From positions 1 to 17,684 of the forward strand of contig CAZQDP010000056.1 in the NCBI GenBank assembly GCA_964592375.1: a stretch of 17,684 nt of DNA. Direction: 5' to 3'. Under the pieces are notes generated by a model. It made no database searches, was not told the DNA's origin, and saw nothing but the letters and a program-made list of their open reading frames with translations. The DNA is from CAZQDP01 sp964592375. Its GTDB lineage: Bacteria > Bacillota > Clostridia > RUG12999. Shown here piece after piece: positions 1-7,468 of this stretch. The translations under genes were made by a program, and so were the position numbers. Each line of letters starts with the position of its first letter. Position 1 is the first letter of the stretch.

Positions 1-1104
1 TCCGGCAAGCTAACATTTGAAGAAGAGGGGCTAACAGAGCTGTTTAGCAGTGCAAAGGAAGGCGGGATAGCGTTTTCAAATGAGTACGAATCAACAGATA
101 TGTACATTGTGGCGGTTCCCACACCATATGAAAAGGACAGCAAAAAAATAGACCCCAAATATGTTATTGCCGCTGTGAGAAGCATACTTGAGGTATGTAA
201 GAAAGGTGCAATCATCACCATTGAGTCCACCATTTCTCCCGGCACCATCAATCGTTTTATCCGTCCAGTACTTCAAGAGGGTGGACTTGTTATTGGCAAG
301 GACATTCATATTGCCCATGCGCCGGAAAGAATTATTCCCGGTAATATGGTGAAGGAACTGAAGTATAATTCTCGTACCATTGGTGCAGATGACTATCAGA
401 TCGGCGAAAAAATCAAGGAAGTGTATGCCAGCTTTTGTGAAGGCGAGATTGTAATCACAGATATTCGAACTGCTGAGATGACAAAAGTTGTAGAAAATAC
501 ATATCGGGACATTAATATTGCATTTGCCAATGAGCTAACCAAGATATGCAGAAGCGATGATATGGATGTGTATGAGATTATCCGCATTGCAAATATGCAC
601 CCCAGAGTGAGTATTCTGCAACCCGGCCCGGGTGTTGGCGGCCATTGTATCTCGGTTGACCCTTGGTTTTTGGTTGGAGACTATCCGGGTCTTGCCAATA
701 TCATCCTTGCTGCCAGAAAAATCAATGACTCCATGCCCGAGTTTGTGCTAGAGAGAATTCACGACATCATGAAGGAAAAGAAAATGAAGGATGTATCGCG
801 AGTTGGACTATATGGTTTGACTTATAAAGAGGATGTGGATGACATTCGTGAAAGCCCAACCTTACAGCTTTTAGAAAGTATGGAAAAACATTTGGCAACA
901 GGGATTAAAGTGTTTGACCCATTTATCAATGAAAAAGTAGTGGAAAATCAATATTTTGATTATGAAAAGTTCTTATCCTCCGTTGATGTGGTGGTCATTA
1001 TGGTTAGCCATTCACATCTTAAAAATAATATGGATAGTATAAAAGATAAAGTGATCCTGGATACCAAGAACATATGCCCCTTTGAGGAAGCGTATAAAAT
1101 GTAA
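1..1104 (+). CDS. wecC: UDP-N-acetyl-D-mannosamine dehydrogenase (nucleotide sugar dehydrogenase), 5' end outside window
   Basis: Partial gene: the frame is open from base 1 and ends at TAA 1102-1104, giving 367 visible codons; the N-terminal part of the NAD-binding domain lies before the window. The family oxidises the C6 hydroxyl of UDP-ManNAc to the carboxylate (UDP-ManNAcA) with two NAD+, in the cytoplasm, for surface polysaccharide. Visible signatures are IVAVPTPY in the Rossmann half, ESTISPGT, the central-domain run NTYRDINIAFANEL, and GVGGHCISVDPWF, whose Cys (codon 646-648) is the expected catalytic thiol. The C-terminal UDP-binding domain has GLTYKEDVDDIRESP. The GHCISVDPWF form is closer to WecC-type ManNAc dehydrogenases than to UDP-glucose dehydrogenases, but substrate cannot be fixed from sequence alone. 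No partner glycosylation genes are visible downstream. Confidence 0.88.
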   Translation, partial: SGKLTFEEEGLTELFSSAKEGGIAFSNEYESTDMYIVAVPTPYEKDSKKIDPKYVIAAVRSILEVCKKGAIITIESTISPGTINRFIRPVLQEGGLVIGKDIHIAHAPERIIPGNMVKELKYNSRTIGADDYQIGEKIKEVYASFCEGEIVITDIRTAEMTKVVENTYRDINIAFANELTKICRSDDMDVYEIIRIANMHPRVSILQPGPGVGGHCISVDPWFLVGDYPGLANIILAARKINDSMPEFVLERIHDIMKEKKMKDVSRVGLYGLTYKEDVDDIRESPTLQLLESMEKHLATGIKVFDPFINEKVVENQYFDYEKFLSSVDVVVIMVSHSHLKNNMDSIKDKVILDTKNICPFEEAYKM

Positions 1105-1118
1105 ATAGGTTATATTGC

Positions 1119-1153
1119 GCCGGGAACTGCACATGCGGTTTCCGGCTTTCATT
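1119..1153 (+). terminator. Probable rho-independent terminator of the UDP-ManNAc dehydrogenase gene
   Basis: GCCGGGAAC (1119-1127) pairs with GTTTCCGGC (1138-1146), nine pairs including one G-U, with a 10-nt loop. It lies 14 nt after the stop codon and is followed by TTTCATTT, a short imperfect T tract. It sits between convergent genes. The T tract is weak, so termination strength is uncertain. Confidence 0.5.
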
Positions 1154-1202
1154 TGCATAAATCAAGTCAGCTACGCTTTCGGTGCAAAGGCACAGGGTAA
1201 GG

Positions 1203-2075
1203 CTAAAGAAGCTTCTCGATATCTGCATCTAAGGGAAGCGAAAAATCCATTTTCTTCCCCGATATTGGGTGGGGAAACTGCAGATGGAACACCTGCAGTG
1301 CATGGTGAGAAATGAGCTCACTTTGATTGCCATATAGCCAATCTCCAACAAGGGGATGGCCAATATGCGCAAAATGTACCCGAATTTGATGAGTACGACC
1401 TGTTTCTAAAATGACCTTTAGCAGCGTGCAATCGCTCCCGAAGGCCACGGTCTGATAGTGGGTAACGGCATGTTTGCCCTCCTTTGATACCACTCGCTTG
1501 ATAATACTGTCTTCCATGCGTGCAAGCGGTAAATCAATAGTGCCGCATTCAGGTAGAACTCTGCCATGGGCGAGTGCATAATACTCCTTGACAATAAGCC
1601 CGCCGGAGGCAAAATCCGTTAGTCTCCCATGAACATACTGCTGCTTGGATATCACAATCAGACCCGAGGTGCCCTTATCCAGTCTGCCTAAAATACGAAC
1701 AGGTGCTGTAATGCCTGTTTTTTGATAATAACCGGCGATGGCGTTTGCCAGTGTGCCGTCAGGATAATTGAGGGTGGGATGTACGGCCATATTCGGTGGC
1801 TTATGCACCACTAATAAGAATTCATCTTCATAATGAATATCTATCATCTGATCCCATAGGGCAATATCACTTTGATTTTGCGGTGGGAAGCGGATGTCTA
1901 TTCGCTCGCCTGCATGAAGAATATCCCTTGCACGCAAAATGATACCACTGCGAAGGGCAAGCCCATGATTTTTAACATGAATAAGCATGCGATGAGAAAA
2001 CCCACCTCTGCCTCGCAGATAGTCCTTCATTTTAATTCCGTCATATTCGTCTTCCACAATGTAATGGATATACAT
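1203..2075 (-). CDS. RluA-family 23S rRNA pseudouridine synthase
   Basis: Encodes 290 aa of the RluA/RluD pseudouridine synthase family, which isomerises uridine in rRNA in the cytoplasm. An S4-like RNA-binding region occupies about residues 5-65 (MKDYLRGRGGFSHRMLIHVK). The catalytic domain carries GRLDKGTSGLIV, with Asp as the expected nucleophile, and the C-terminal family signature ETGRTHQIRVHFAHIGHPL. The frame is open upstream to 2120, but that extension would start inside a promoter (-35 at 2111-2116, -10 at 2089-2094), so the ATG at 2073-2075 is chosen. It fits the family N-terminus and is directly preceded by AGAGGTG. The rRNA position modified cannot be assigned; the GRLDKGTSG form is a common variant of the family motif HRLDxxTSG. 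Confidence 0.88.
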   Translation of the reverse strand: MYIHYIVEDEYDGIKMKDYLRGRGGFSHRMLIHVKNHGLALRSGIILRARDILHAGERIDIRFPPQNQSDIALWDQMIDIHYEDEFLLVVHKPPNMAVHPTLNYPDGTLANAIAGYYQKTGITAPVRILGRLDKGTSGLIVISKQQYVHGRLTDFASGGLIVKEYYALAHGRVLPECGTIDLPLARMEDSIIKRVVSKEGKHAVTHYQTVAFGSDCTLLKVILETGRTHQIRVHFAHIGHPLVGDWLYGNQSELISHHALQVFHLQFPHPISGKKMDFSLPLDADIEKLL

Positions 2076-2088
2076 CACCTCTACAATT

Positions 2089-2116
2089 ATTATAACCAAA
2101 ATATAAAAAAAGTCAA
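2089..2116 (-). promoter_or_regulatory. Sigma-A promoter of the pseudouridine synthase gene
   Basis: On the minus strand TTGACT (2116-2111) is followed after 16 nt by TATAAT (2094-2089). Transcription would start near 2082-2084, only 7-9 nt before the ATG at 2075, leaving a leader that is little more than AGAGGTG. This rules out the longer reading frame start at 2120. Confidence 0.75.
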
Positions 2117-2162
2117 TCATGCTCCAATTTGATTTTTAGTGCTATGCAAAGGGAAACTGCTG

Positions 2163-2171
2163 TGGTATAAT
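2163..2171 (+). promoter_or_regulatory. Extended -10 promoter of the DUF1624 gene
   Basis: TGGTATAAT matches the extended -10 pattern TGnTATAAT. No good -35 element is visible, as is common for extended -10 promoters. Predicted start is near 2178, which gives a leader of about 70 nt before the ATG at 2247 and excludes the GTG (2139) and ATG (2175) that are also in frame. Confidence 0.6.
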
Positions 2172-2246
2172 GACATGGAAAACGCCCACACAGTGCCATT
2201 TAATTCACCTGCAGTGGACAATGATCGAAAAGGATGGGGATACATC

Positions 2247-2948
2247 ATGGTCAAAAATCGCATTTTTGAGTTGGATTTCTTGCGAGGAATTGGCATTATC
2301 TTTGTAGTCATCTATCATACTCTCTATGATTTGCAATCGATATATGGTTTGCAAGTGGGAATGGGAGGGACGCAGGCTGCAACATGGGCCTATTCCTTTA
2401 CCACCATGCTTATTCTTGTATCGGGAGCCAGTGCGTGGCTTGGCAGGCATACCGCAAAGCGTGGCATGGTTGTGCTTGCCTGCGCATACATCATCACCCT
2501 TGCGACAACCCTTGCGTTGCCAAGCATGTATATTCGTTTTGGTATATTGCATATGATGGGTTTTTCCATGCTCATCACGGCCGCTCTTAAAAAATATCAT
2601 GTGAAGGCTTCTGTCATTGTGCCTACGGCGCTTTTTGTGATCGTAGCGGGAATATGGTTTTACACCTTACGTGTGCCCTTTGGGTTTCTTTATCCCTTAG
2701 GGCTGATTTCTCCTGATTATATGACGATTGATCATTATCCGCTGATGCCGTTTGGCGGCATTTTTCTTTTAGGATACAGCTTTTCCATGGGTTATTATTG
2801 CGATGGGAAAAGCCCCTTTGCCGGAAACAATTATATTGAGTCTCCCATCACCTTTGCCGGTAGGCATTCGCTTACGATTTACATGCTTCATCAACCATTA
2901 GTGCTTGGCGCACTATGGGTTATTTTTCACGTTTTATGCTTTGAGTAA
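2247..2948 (+). CDS. DUF1624 / heparan-alpha-glucosaminide acetyltransferase-like membrane protein
   Basis: Encodes 233 aa, an integral membrane protein with about seven hydrophobic segments. The N-terminal run IFELDFLRGIGIIFVVIYHT is the hallmark of the DUF1624 (HGSNAT catalytic-like) family: a polar RxxExDxLRG entry followed by the first membrane helix and a His. A later GRHSLTIYMLHQPL near the C-terminus resembles the terminal motif of membrane acyltransferases of this group. The family is thought to transfer acyl groups across or at the membrane, but bacterial members lack a defined substrate. The start at 2247 is preceded by AAGGATGGGGA and gives the family-typical N-terminus. It is divergently transcribed from the pseudouridine synthase gene with a short shared promoter region; no functional link is implied. 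Confidence 0.8.
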   Translation: MVKNRIFELDFLRGIGIIFVVIYHTLYDLQSIYGLQVGMGGTQAATWAYSFTTMLILVSGASAWLGRHTAKRGMVVLACAYIITLATTLALPSMYIRFGILHMMGFSMLITAALKKYHVKASVIVPTALFVIVAGIWFYTLRVPFGFLYPLGLISPDYMTIDHYPLMPFGGIFLLGYSFSMGYYCDGKSPFAGNNYIESPITFAGRHSLTIYMLHQPLVLGALWVIFHVLCFE

Positions 2949-2965
2949 AATAATACCATACCATT

Positions 2966-2996
2966 TACCGCAATTTTTGTATGCGGTATTTACAAT
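2966..2996 (+). terminator. Weak terminator-like hairpin after the DUF1624 gene
   Basis: TACCGCA (2966-2972) pairs with TGCGGTA (2982-2988) around a 9-nt loop, followed by TTTACAATT. It lies 18 nt after the DUF1624 stop. The seven-pair stem and short T run make it only a possible terminator. Confidence 0.4.
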
Positions 2997-3027
2997 TCTA
3001 ATAGAATTTGATAAAATGGAATTGTAA
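2990..3027. promoter_or_regulatory. Inverted repeat upstream of the XRE-cupin operon, candidate operator
   Basis: TTACAATTC (2990-2998) and GAATTGTAA (3019-3027) are perfect 9-bp inverted arms separated by 20 bp of AT-rich DNA. The repeat lies about 90 bp upstream of the gene for an XRE-cupin regulator (3115), where an autoregulatory operator would be expected. A promoter is plausible here (TTGATA at 3008-3013) but no convincing -10 could be fixed. Operator function is inference. Confidence 0.4.
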
Positions 3028-3114
3028 TTATTAATTTTGAAGATACTTTAGAATGTGAACGCTTCCATACTCCCAAAATGAAGAGAAAAGATTTAAATAA
3101 AGAGGAGGATTGTT

Positions 3115-3681
3115 ATGCATGAATTAAAGAGCATTGCCGGTCGGCTCAAAGGGCTTAGGGAAATGATGGATATTTCTATTAGCGACATGGCAAGAAGCAC
3201 TGAAATTACCGAAGAGGATTATACCGCTCATGAATCTGGAGAAAAGGATTTTTCATTTACATTTCTTTTAAAAGCATCCAAAGCTTTGGGTGTGGATATT
3301 ACCGATCTTATCACAGGAGAGTCTCCAAAATTATCCCTTTACGAAGTGGTTCGCAAAGGCAAGGGTCTTCCCATTCACCGGCGCGAGGGCTTTGATTATC
3401 AGCATCTTGCCTATTTATTTAAAAATAAAATGGCACAACCATTTGTTGTGCGTGCCAAGTACGACTCAAATATGGAGAAGGCGCCCATTGCACTCAGTTC
3501 ACATGAGGGGCAGGAGCTTGATTATGTACTGAGTGGCAGTATTAAAATAAAGGTGGAACAGCATGAGGAAATTCTTCATGAAGGAGATTCCATTTACTAT
3601 GATTCGGGAAAAGGGCATGGCATGGTGGCAATCGGCGGAGAAGATGCTGTGTTTATTGCTGTTGTCATAGACAAAGACTGA
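3115..3681 (+). CDS. XRE-family transcriptional regulator with C-terminal cupin domain
   Basis: 188 aa. Residues about 8-68 form a helix-turn-helix of the XRE/Cro type (LKGLREMMDISISDMARSTE, then LLKASKALGVDITDLITG). Residues about 100-186 form a small cupin barrel: motif 1 is SSHEGQELDYVLSGSIKI (H130, E134) and motif 2 is HEGDSIYYDSGKGHGM (H168), so a metal or small-ligand site is plausible. This architecture is a one-component sensor in which the cupin binds an effector. The ribosome binding site AGAGGAGG stands 6 nt before the ATG. It is the first gene of an operon with the AMP ligase 20 bp downstream, so the ligase substrate or product is the most likely effector (inference). A 9-bp inverted repeat upstream may be its operator. 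Confidence 0.88.
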   Translation: MHELKSIAGRLKGLREMMDISISDMARSTEITEEDYTAHESGEKDFSFTFLLKASKALGVDITDLITGESPKLSLYEVVRKGKGLPIHRREGFDYQHLAYLFKNKMAQPFVVRAKYDSNMEKAPIALSSHEGQELDYVLSGSIKIKVEQHEEILHEGDSIYYDSGKGHGMVAIGGEDAVFIAVVIDKD

Positions 3682-3701
3682 TAAGGAGGATATGCGAAAG
3701 A

Positions 3702-5354
3702 ATGGGATATTTATATGAAGAATATATAACGCCAACGATTGATGAAAACGGAACACTCACGGATATCACCTTCCAGGTGGGAGAACATTTTAATTTTGCC
3801 TATGATGTGGTAGATGCATTGGGGGAAAAATGCCCTGATAAAAATGCTATGATATGGATATCGGTAGGCGGGGAGGAAAAAGCGTTTACCTTTGGTGATA
3901 TGAAAAAGTATTCGTCTCAGGCGGCTAACTATTTCAAAAGCTTAGGCATTACCAAAGGGGATAAGGTAATGCTTATTCTGAAAAGGCATTATCAATTTTG
4001 GTTTTCCATCATTGCGCTGCATAAAATCGGCGCAGTGGTCATTCCGGCGACCCATCTGCTGACCAAGAAGGATTTGGTATATCGATTTAATGCGGCAGAG
4101 GTCAAAGCGGTGATTTGCACTTCGGATGGAGAGATTAGTGACGCCATTGAGGAAGCACTGCCCGAATCCCCAAGCGTTACAATCAAGAGCCTTGTGGGTG
4201 CCAATAAACATGGATGGGACAGCTTCGACGAAGGCATCATGCAGCAGAAGGAGACTTTTGCACGTGAGAGCTTGGCAGAAGAAATCAAGAGCAGTGATAC
4301 GATGCTGATGTATTTTACCTCCGGTACTACCGGGTATCCCAAAATTGCTTCCCACAGCTTTACATATCCGCTTGGACATATTGTAACCGCGAGATATTGG
4401 CACAATGTGGATCCGGATGGGGTACATTTTACCGTTTCAGATACCGGATGGGGAAAAGCGGTATGGGGCAAACTGTATGGGCAATGGCTGTGTGAGGCAT
4501 GTATATTTACGTATGACTTTGAGAAGTTTTCTGCTTCCGACATCCTTCATATGTTTGCTAAATACAAGATCACAACGTTTTGTGCACCCCCCACTATTTT
4601 TCGATTTTTTATCAAGGAAGATCTATCAAAATACGATTTATCTTCGTTGAAGTACGCAACCATTGCAGGAGAGGCGCTTAACCCCGAGGTATATAATCAA
4701 TTTTATAAAGCGACCGGCATAAAACTGATGGAAGGCTTTGGCCAAACGGAAACGACCCTTGCGGTGGCAAACCTCATTGGCATGGAGCCAAAACCCGGTT
4801 CCATGGGAAAACCCAATCCTCAGTATGATATTGATTTGGTGGATGCAGAAGGCAAAAGTGTGAGTCCCGGCGAAGTTGGGGAAATCGTGCTTCGAACCGA
4901 TAAAAAAGTGCCGCCCGGTATGTTTACGGGGTATTATAAGGCTCCGGAAAAAACAAACGCCGCATGGTATGACGACATATATCACACCGGCGATATGGCA
5001 TGGAAGGATGAGGATGGCTATTACTGGTACGTAGGACGCACGGACGATTTGATTAAATCCTCCGGATATCGCATTGGGCCATTTGAAATTGAAAGTGTTA
5101 TTATGGAGCATCCGGCCGTGCTTGAATGTGCAGTGACGGGTATGCCAGATCCGGTGAGAGGTCAGGTGGTCAAGGCGACCATTGTACCAGCAAAAGGCTA
5201 CGAGCCTTCCGAGGCACTGAAGGCGGAAATTCAACAGTACGTCAAGGAGCATACCGCTCCGTATAAATACCCCAGAATTGTAGAATTTGTGGATGGGCTG
5301 CCCAAAACCATCAGCGGGAAAATCCGCAGAGTGGAAATCAGGGATCAGAAGTAG
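3702..5354 (+). CDS. AMP-dependent acyl-CoA synthetase / ligase (ACSM- or benzoate-CoA-ligase-like)
   Basis: 550 aa, a full-length ANL-superfamily adenylating enzyme that activates a carboxylate with ATP and couples it to CoA in the cytoplasm. Motifs in order: the P-loop YFTSGTTGYPK (204-214), GFGQTET (345-351), YHTGD (427-431), the hinge GRTDDLIKSSGYRI (445-458), and PKTISGK (534-540), whose K540 is the catalytic, usually acetylatable Lys. The body, including WGKLYGQWL and APPTIFRFF, resembles medium-chain or aromatic acyl-CoA ligases more than acetyl-CoA synthetase, but the substrate is not determined. The ribosome site AAGGAGG (3683-3689) is 12 nt from the ATG, longer than usual. The gene lies between its probable regulator and a URO-D protein whose start follows 10 nt after this stop codon. 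Confidence 0.87.
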   Translation: MGYLYEEYITPTIDENGTLTDITFQVGEHFNFAYDVVDALGEKCPDKNAMIWISVGGEEKAFTFGDMKKYSSQAANYFKSLGITKGDKVMLILKRHYQFWFSIIALHKIGAVVIPATHLLTKKDLVYRFNAAEVKAVICTSDGEISDAIEEALPESPSVTIKSLVGANKHGWDSFDEGIMQQKETFARESLAEEIKSSDTMLMYFTSGTTGYPKIASHSFTYPLGHIVTARYWHNVDPDGVHFTVSDTGWGKAVWGKLYGQWLCEACIFTYDFEKFSASDILHMFAKYKITTFCAPPTIFRFFIKEDLSKYDLSSLKYATIAGEALNPEVYNQFYKATGIKLMEGFGQTETTLAVANLIGMEPKPGSMGKPNPQYDIDLVDAEGKSVSPGEVGEIVLRTDKKVPPGMFTGYYKAPEKTNAAWYDDIYHTGDMAWKDEDGYYWYVGRTDDLIKSSGYRIGPFEIESVIMEHPAVLECAVTGMPDPVRGQVVKATIVPAKGYEPSEALKAEIQQYVKEHTAPYKYPRIVEFVDGLPKTISGKIRRVEIRDQK

Positions 5355-5364
5355 GGAATTTGCT

Positions 5365-6465
5365 TTGAATGACGCAGAACGACTACGAAGGGTAATGGAA
5401 TATAGCCCGGTGGACAGAGTGCCAAATTATGAACTTGGACTGTGGTGGCAGACTGCGCAGAAGTGGCGATCAAAGGGGATGGAGTTGCCCTGCGATTTTC
5501 GTTGTGGTATAAGCTCTTTTGGAATTGACCGCCGGGATTTTATTGATGTGCATTATGGCATGTGCCCACCTTTTGAAAGAGAAATAATGGAAAAGGGCGA
5601 AGGCTTTCTACTGTTGCGAGATGTGGACGGAATTGTAAAAAAAGTTCATTCAAATCATCAGGGCAGATGCCCTGAATATGGGATGGACGAGTTTATAAGC
5701 TATCCCGTTTCTAGTCAAGAAGATTTTAAAAAAATAACCCGGAGATATATCGCGGACGACCCTGCCAGATACAAAGAGGGATGGGATCAAAAACTCTCCG
5801 GCGAATACCCCATTTTTTTAGGTTACCAAAAACCGATTTATGGATTTTATTCCTTTGCAAGGGAATGGATGGGGATAGAGCAAGTTGCATACGGGTGGTA
5901 TGAAAATCCTTCTTTGATGCAGGAGATGATGGAGTTTATAGCCCATTTTATCATGGAAGCATCAAAAAAAGCCATGGATGAATTAAAACGCATTGATTGT
6001 GTTATTATACATGATGACTATGGCGCTAAAGGTGGTCCGATGATTTCACCGGATATTTTCAGGAGTTTTATCTTTCCCCATCTTCGGAAAACGGTTGATT
6101 TTTTTAAAACAAAGGCAAAATATGTGGGTATTTCCTTTAATGGCAACGCACAGGTTTTACTTCCACAGCTGCTTGATGCAGGGATTACTTTTATTCAAGC
6201 AGTTGAATGTGCAAGTGGGATGGATCCGGTATTGCTTCGGAAAGAGTATGGAAAACAACTTAGAATGCTTGGCGGTGTTGACAAACGAGTACTCATAGAC
6301 GGTAATATACAGCAACATATGAAACAGCTTTATTCGCTGATTGAAGAAGGCGGCTTTATTCCAATGATTGACCATGCAATATCGCCTGATATTTCTTATG
6401 AAAACTTCTTGCATTATTTAAAAATAAAATCATCCATGCTACATCGCCAGAATTTTTCTGCATAA
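5365..6465 (+). CDS. Uroporphyrinogen decarboxylase (URO-D) superfamily protein, probably not HemE
   Basis: 366 aa from a TTG start at 5365. An ATG at 5287 is in frame but lies inside the ligase gene. The TTG is preceded at 7 nt by TAGGGA, overlapping the ligase stop, and gives the family N-terminus NDAERLRRVMEYSPVDRVPN. C-terminal URO-D features are IIHDDYGAKGGPMISPDIF (about 214-232), LLDAGITFIQAVE and MLGGVDKRVLIDG. The superfamily includes HemE and corrinoid methyltransferases such as MtaA. Methyltransferase members normally show an H-x-C/D-G-N zinc-type motif; here the aligned residues are SFNGN (257-261), so the His and Cys ligands are absent. The function is therefore unknown; operon position with an acyl-CoA ligase suggests small-molecule catabolism. 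A weak hairpin (6459-6481) overlaps the stop. Confidence 0.8.
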   Translation: MNDAERLRRVMEYSPVDRVPNYELGLWWQTAQKWRSKGMELPCDFRCGISSFGIDRRDFIDVHYGMCPPFEREIMEKGEGFLLLRDVDGIVKKVHSNHQGRCPEYGMDEFISYPVSSQEDFKKITRRYIADDPARYKEGWDQKLSGEYPIFLGYQKPIYGFYSFAREWMGIEQVAYGWYENPSLMQEMMEFIAHFIMEASKKAMDELKRIDCVIIHDDYGAKGGPMISPDIFRSFIFPHLRKTVDFFKTKAKYVGISFNGNAQVLLPQLLDAGITFIQAVECASGMDPVLLRKEYGKQLRMLGGVDKRVLIDGNIQQHMKQLYSLIEEGGFIPMIDHAISPDISYENFLHYLKIKSSMLHRQNFSA

Positions 6466-6575
6466 ATAAATCGAATATGCAAATACTTTAGTTGAAGTCT
6501 GTTGGTAGAATGCCATCACGTTCATTGTACCAATGATGCCTTCAATTATATGTATTAGTGTAGGAGATGGAAAAG

Positions 6576-6782
6576 ATGATAGATAATATAGCGCTGGTAC
6601 TTGTGATCATAGGTGCAATTAACTGGGGCTCCATTGGTATCTTTGGAGTTGATGTCCTAGGTACCTTATTTGGTGGTCAGTTATCTGTAGTTAGCAGGGT
6701 AATCTATACGATTGTGGGTATAGCCGGACTTTGGGCAATATCCATTTTATTCAAAGAAAAACTACCTGCTAAAGACATGTAA
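6576..6782 (+). CDS. DUF378 domain-containing small membrane protein
   Basis: 68 aa with two membrane segments (about residues 4-24 and 36-58). The sequence IIGAINWGSIGIFGVDVLG is the core of the DUF378 (YuzA-like) family, a small membrane protein of unknown function widespread in Firmicutes. Two ATGs are available: 6567 follows TAGGAG with no gap, while 6576 lies 9 nt after it and gives the family-typical start IDNIALVLVIIGA, so 6576 is preferred. It is monocistronic as far as can be seen, and converges on bioY across a long hairpin element. Confidence 0.85.
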   Translation: MIDNIALVLVIIGAINWGSIGIFGVDVLGTLFGGQLSVVSRVIYTIVGIAGLWAISILFKEKLPAKDM

Positions 6783-6790
6783 GTGATATG

Positions 6791-6904
6791 AAACGAAAAG
6801 CGGCTGATAGAAATAGCGGAGTTATCAAGGCTTTGCAAAAGCGCCATGCATACGAAGACGCCAATGCAAGCCAACCGTTACTTTTATTTCAGCCGTTTTT
6901 GTTT
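6791..6904. repeat. Long imperfect hairpin element between convergent genes (possible bidirectional terminator)
   Basis: Bases 6791-6799 pair with 6896-6904 (one G-U), G6800 is bulged, and CGGCTGA (6801-6807) pairs with TCAGCCG (6889-6895). The stem continues with 6808-6819 against 6875-6886 (one mismatch, two G-U) and with GGCTT(T)GCA (6829-6837) against TGCAAGCC (6865-6872). Together these make a nearly continuous 114-nt foldback. It fills the space between the DUF378 gene and bioY, with TTTTTGTTTATTT at its + strand end. It is far larger than a normal terminator and may be a miniature repeat. Confidence 0.7.
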
Positions 6905-6906
6905 AT

Positions 6907-7452
6907 TTAAAGGGAAGAAGCCCGACGGAGTCTGGGAGCGAAAAGGGCACATAGTAAACATTTCACCCCATCACCCGGTAAATAGAGTAGCGTTCCCATT
7001 AAAAGTGCTCCTGCACCTTTTGGAGTCGATAAATAGAATTTTGCGATGATATAATTATAAGGAATTCCAAATAAATAGACAACCAAAAAACCGATTACAC
7101 CAGCGATAAGGCAATTGAAAAAGCTTTGCTGTTTCATTTTACGGATGAGCAAGCCGGAGACAAACGCTGCAAATACAAAACCGAGGATGTATCCAAAAAA
7201 AGGGCTGAGGATATATCCTATGCCGCCACCGCCTGCAAACACAGGCAGACCCAAAAGACCCAATGCCATGTATACACCTGTGGCAGCAGCGCCCAGTCTC
7301 GGACCTAATAGGAGCCCAGAGAGCACCGCCACAAAGTTTTGAAAGGTAATGGGCATATAGTATGGAATGGGGATTTTAATATACGCACCGGCAATCATGA
7401 GCGCAGAAAAAAGCGCACATAAAACCATGTTCTTTATTTTCAAATTCATCAT
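6907..7452 (-). CDS. bioY: BioY, substrate-binding (S) component of the biotin ECF transporter
   Basis: 181 aa, hydrophobic, with about six predicted membrane helices. BioY signatures include IKIPIPYYMPITFQNFVAVL near the N-terminus, the Gly-rich GLLLGPRLGAAATGVYMALG stretch, LPVFAGGGGIGYILSPFFGY, and a C-terminal LPGDGVKCLL. BioY captures biotin at the cytoplasmic membrane and works with the shared EcfT-EcfA module, which is not in this window. The AAGGAG site lies 5 nt before ATG 7452 and 8 nt before the adjacent ATG 7449, so either may be used. It starts 16 nt after the birA stop, so the two form an operon under the BirA-type operator upstream of birA. Confidence 0.93.
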   Translation of the reverse strand: MMNLKIKNMVLCALFSALMIAGAYIKIPIPYYMPITFQNFVAVLSGLLLGPRLGAAATGVYMALGLLGLPVFAGGGGIGYILSPFFGYILGFVFAAFVSGLLIRKMKQQSFFNCLIAGVIGFLVVYLFGIPYNYIIAKFYLSTPKGAGALLMGTLLYLPGDGVKCLLCALFAPRLRRASSL

Positions 7453-7468
7453 TAATTCTCCTTCAATA

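Noticed and set aside
1115..1315. A 66-codon + strand frame after the dehydrogenase gene
   Set aside because: It begins before a terminator-like hairpin, has no ribosome site, and mostly overlaps the 3' end of the pseudouridine synthase gene on the other strand.
2139..2246. Longer N-terminus for the DUF1624 protein
   Set aside because: The extra codons contain the extended -10 promoter and are not part of the family; ATG 2247 gives the conserved start.
4638..5252. A 204-codon open frame on the minus strand
   Set aside because: It lies wholly antisense to the AMP ligase gene, has no ribosome site or family motif, and its protein is rich in Cys, His and Trp typical of antisense translation. 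A similar 183-codon frame at 3992-4543 is rejected for the same reason.
6516..6530. TCATTG-TAC-CAATGA palindrome before the DUF378 gene
   Set aside because: It has only 6-bp arms and no regulator or clear promoter overlaps it, so it is too short to distinguish from chance.
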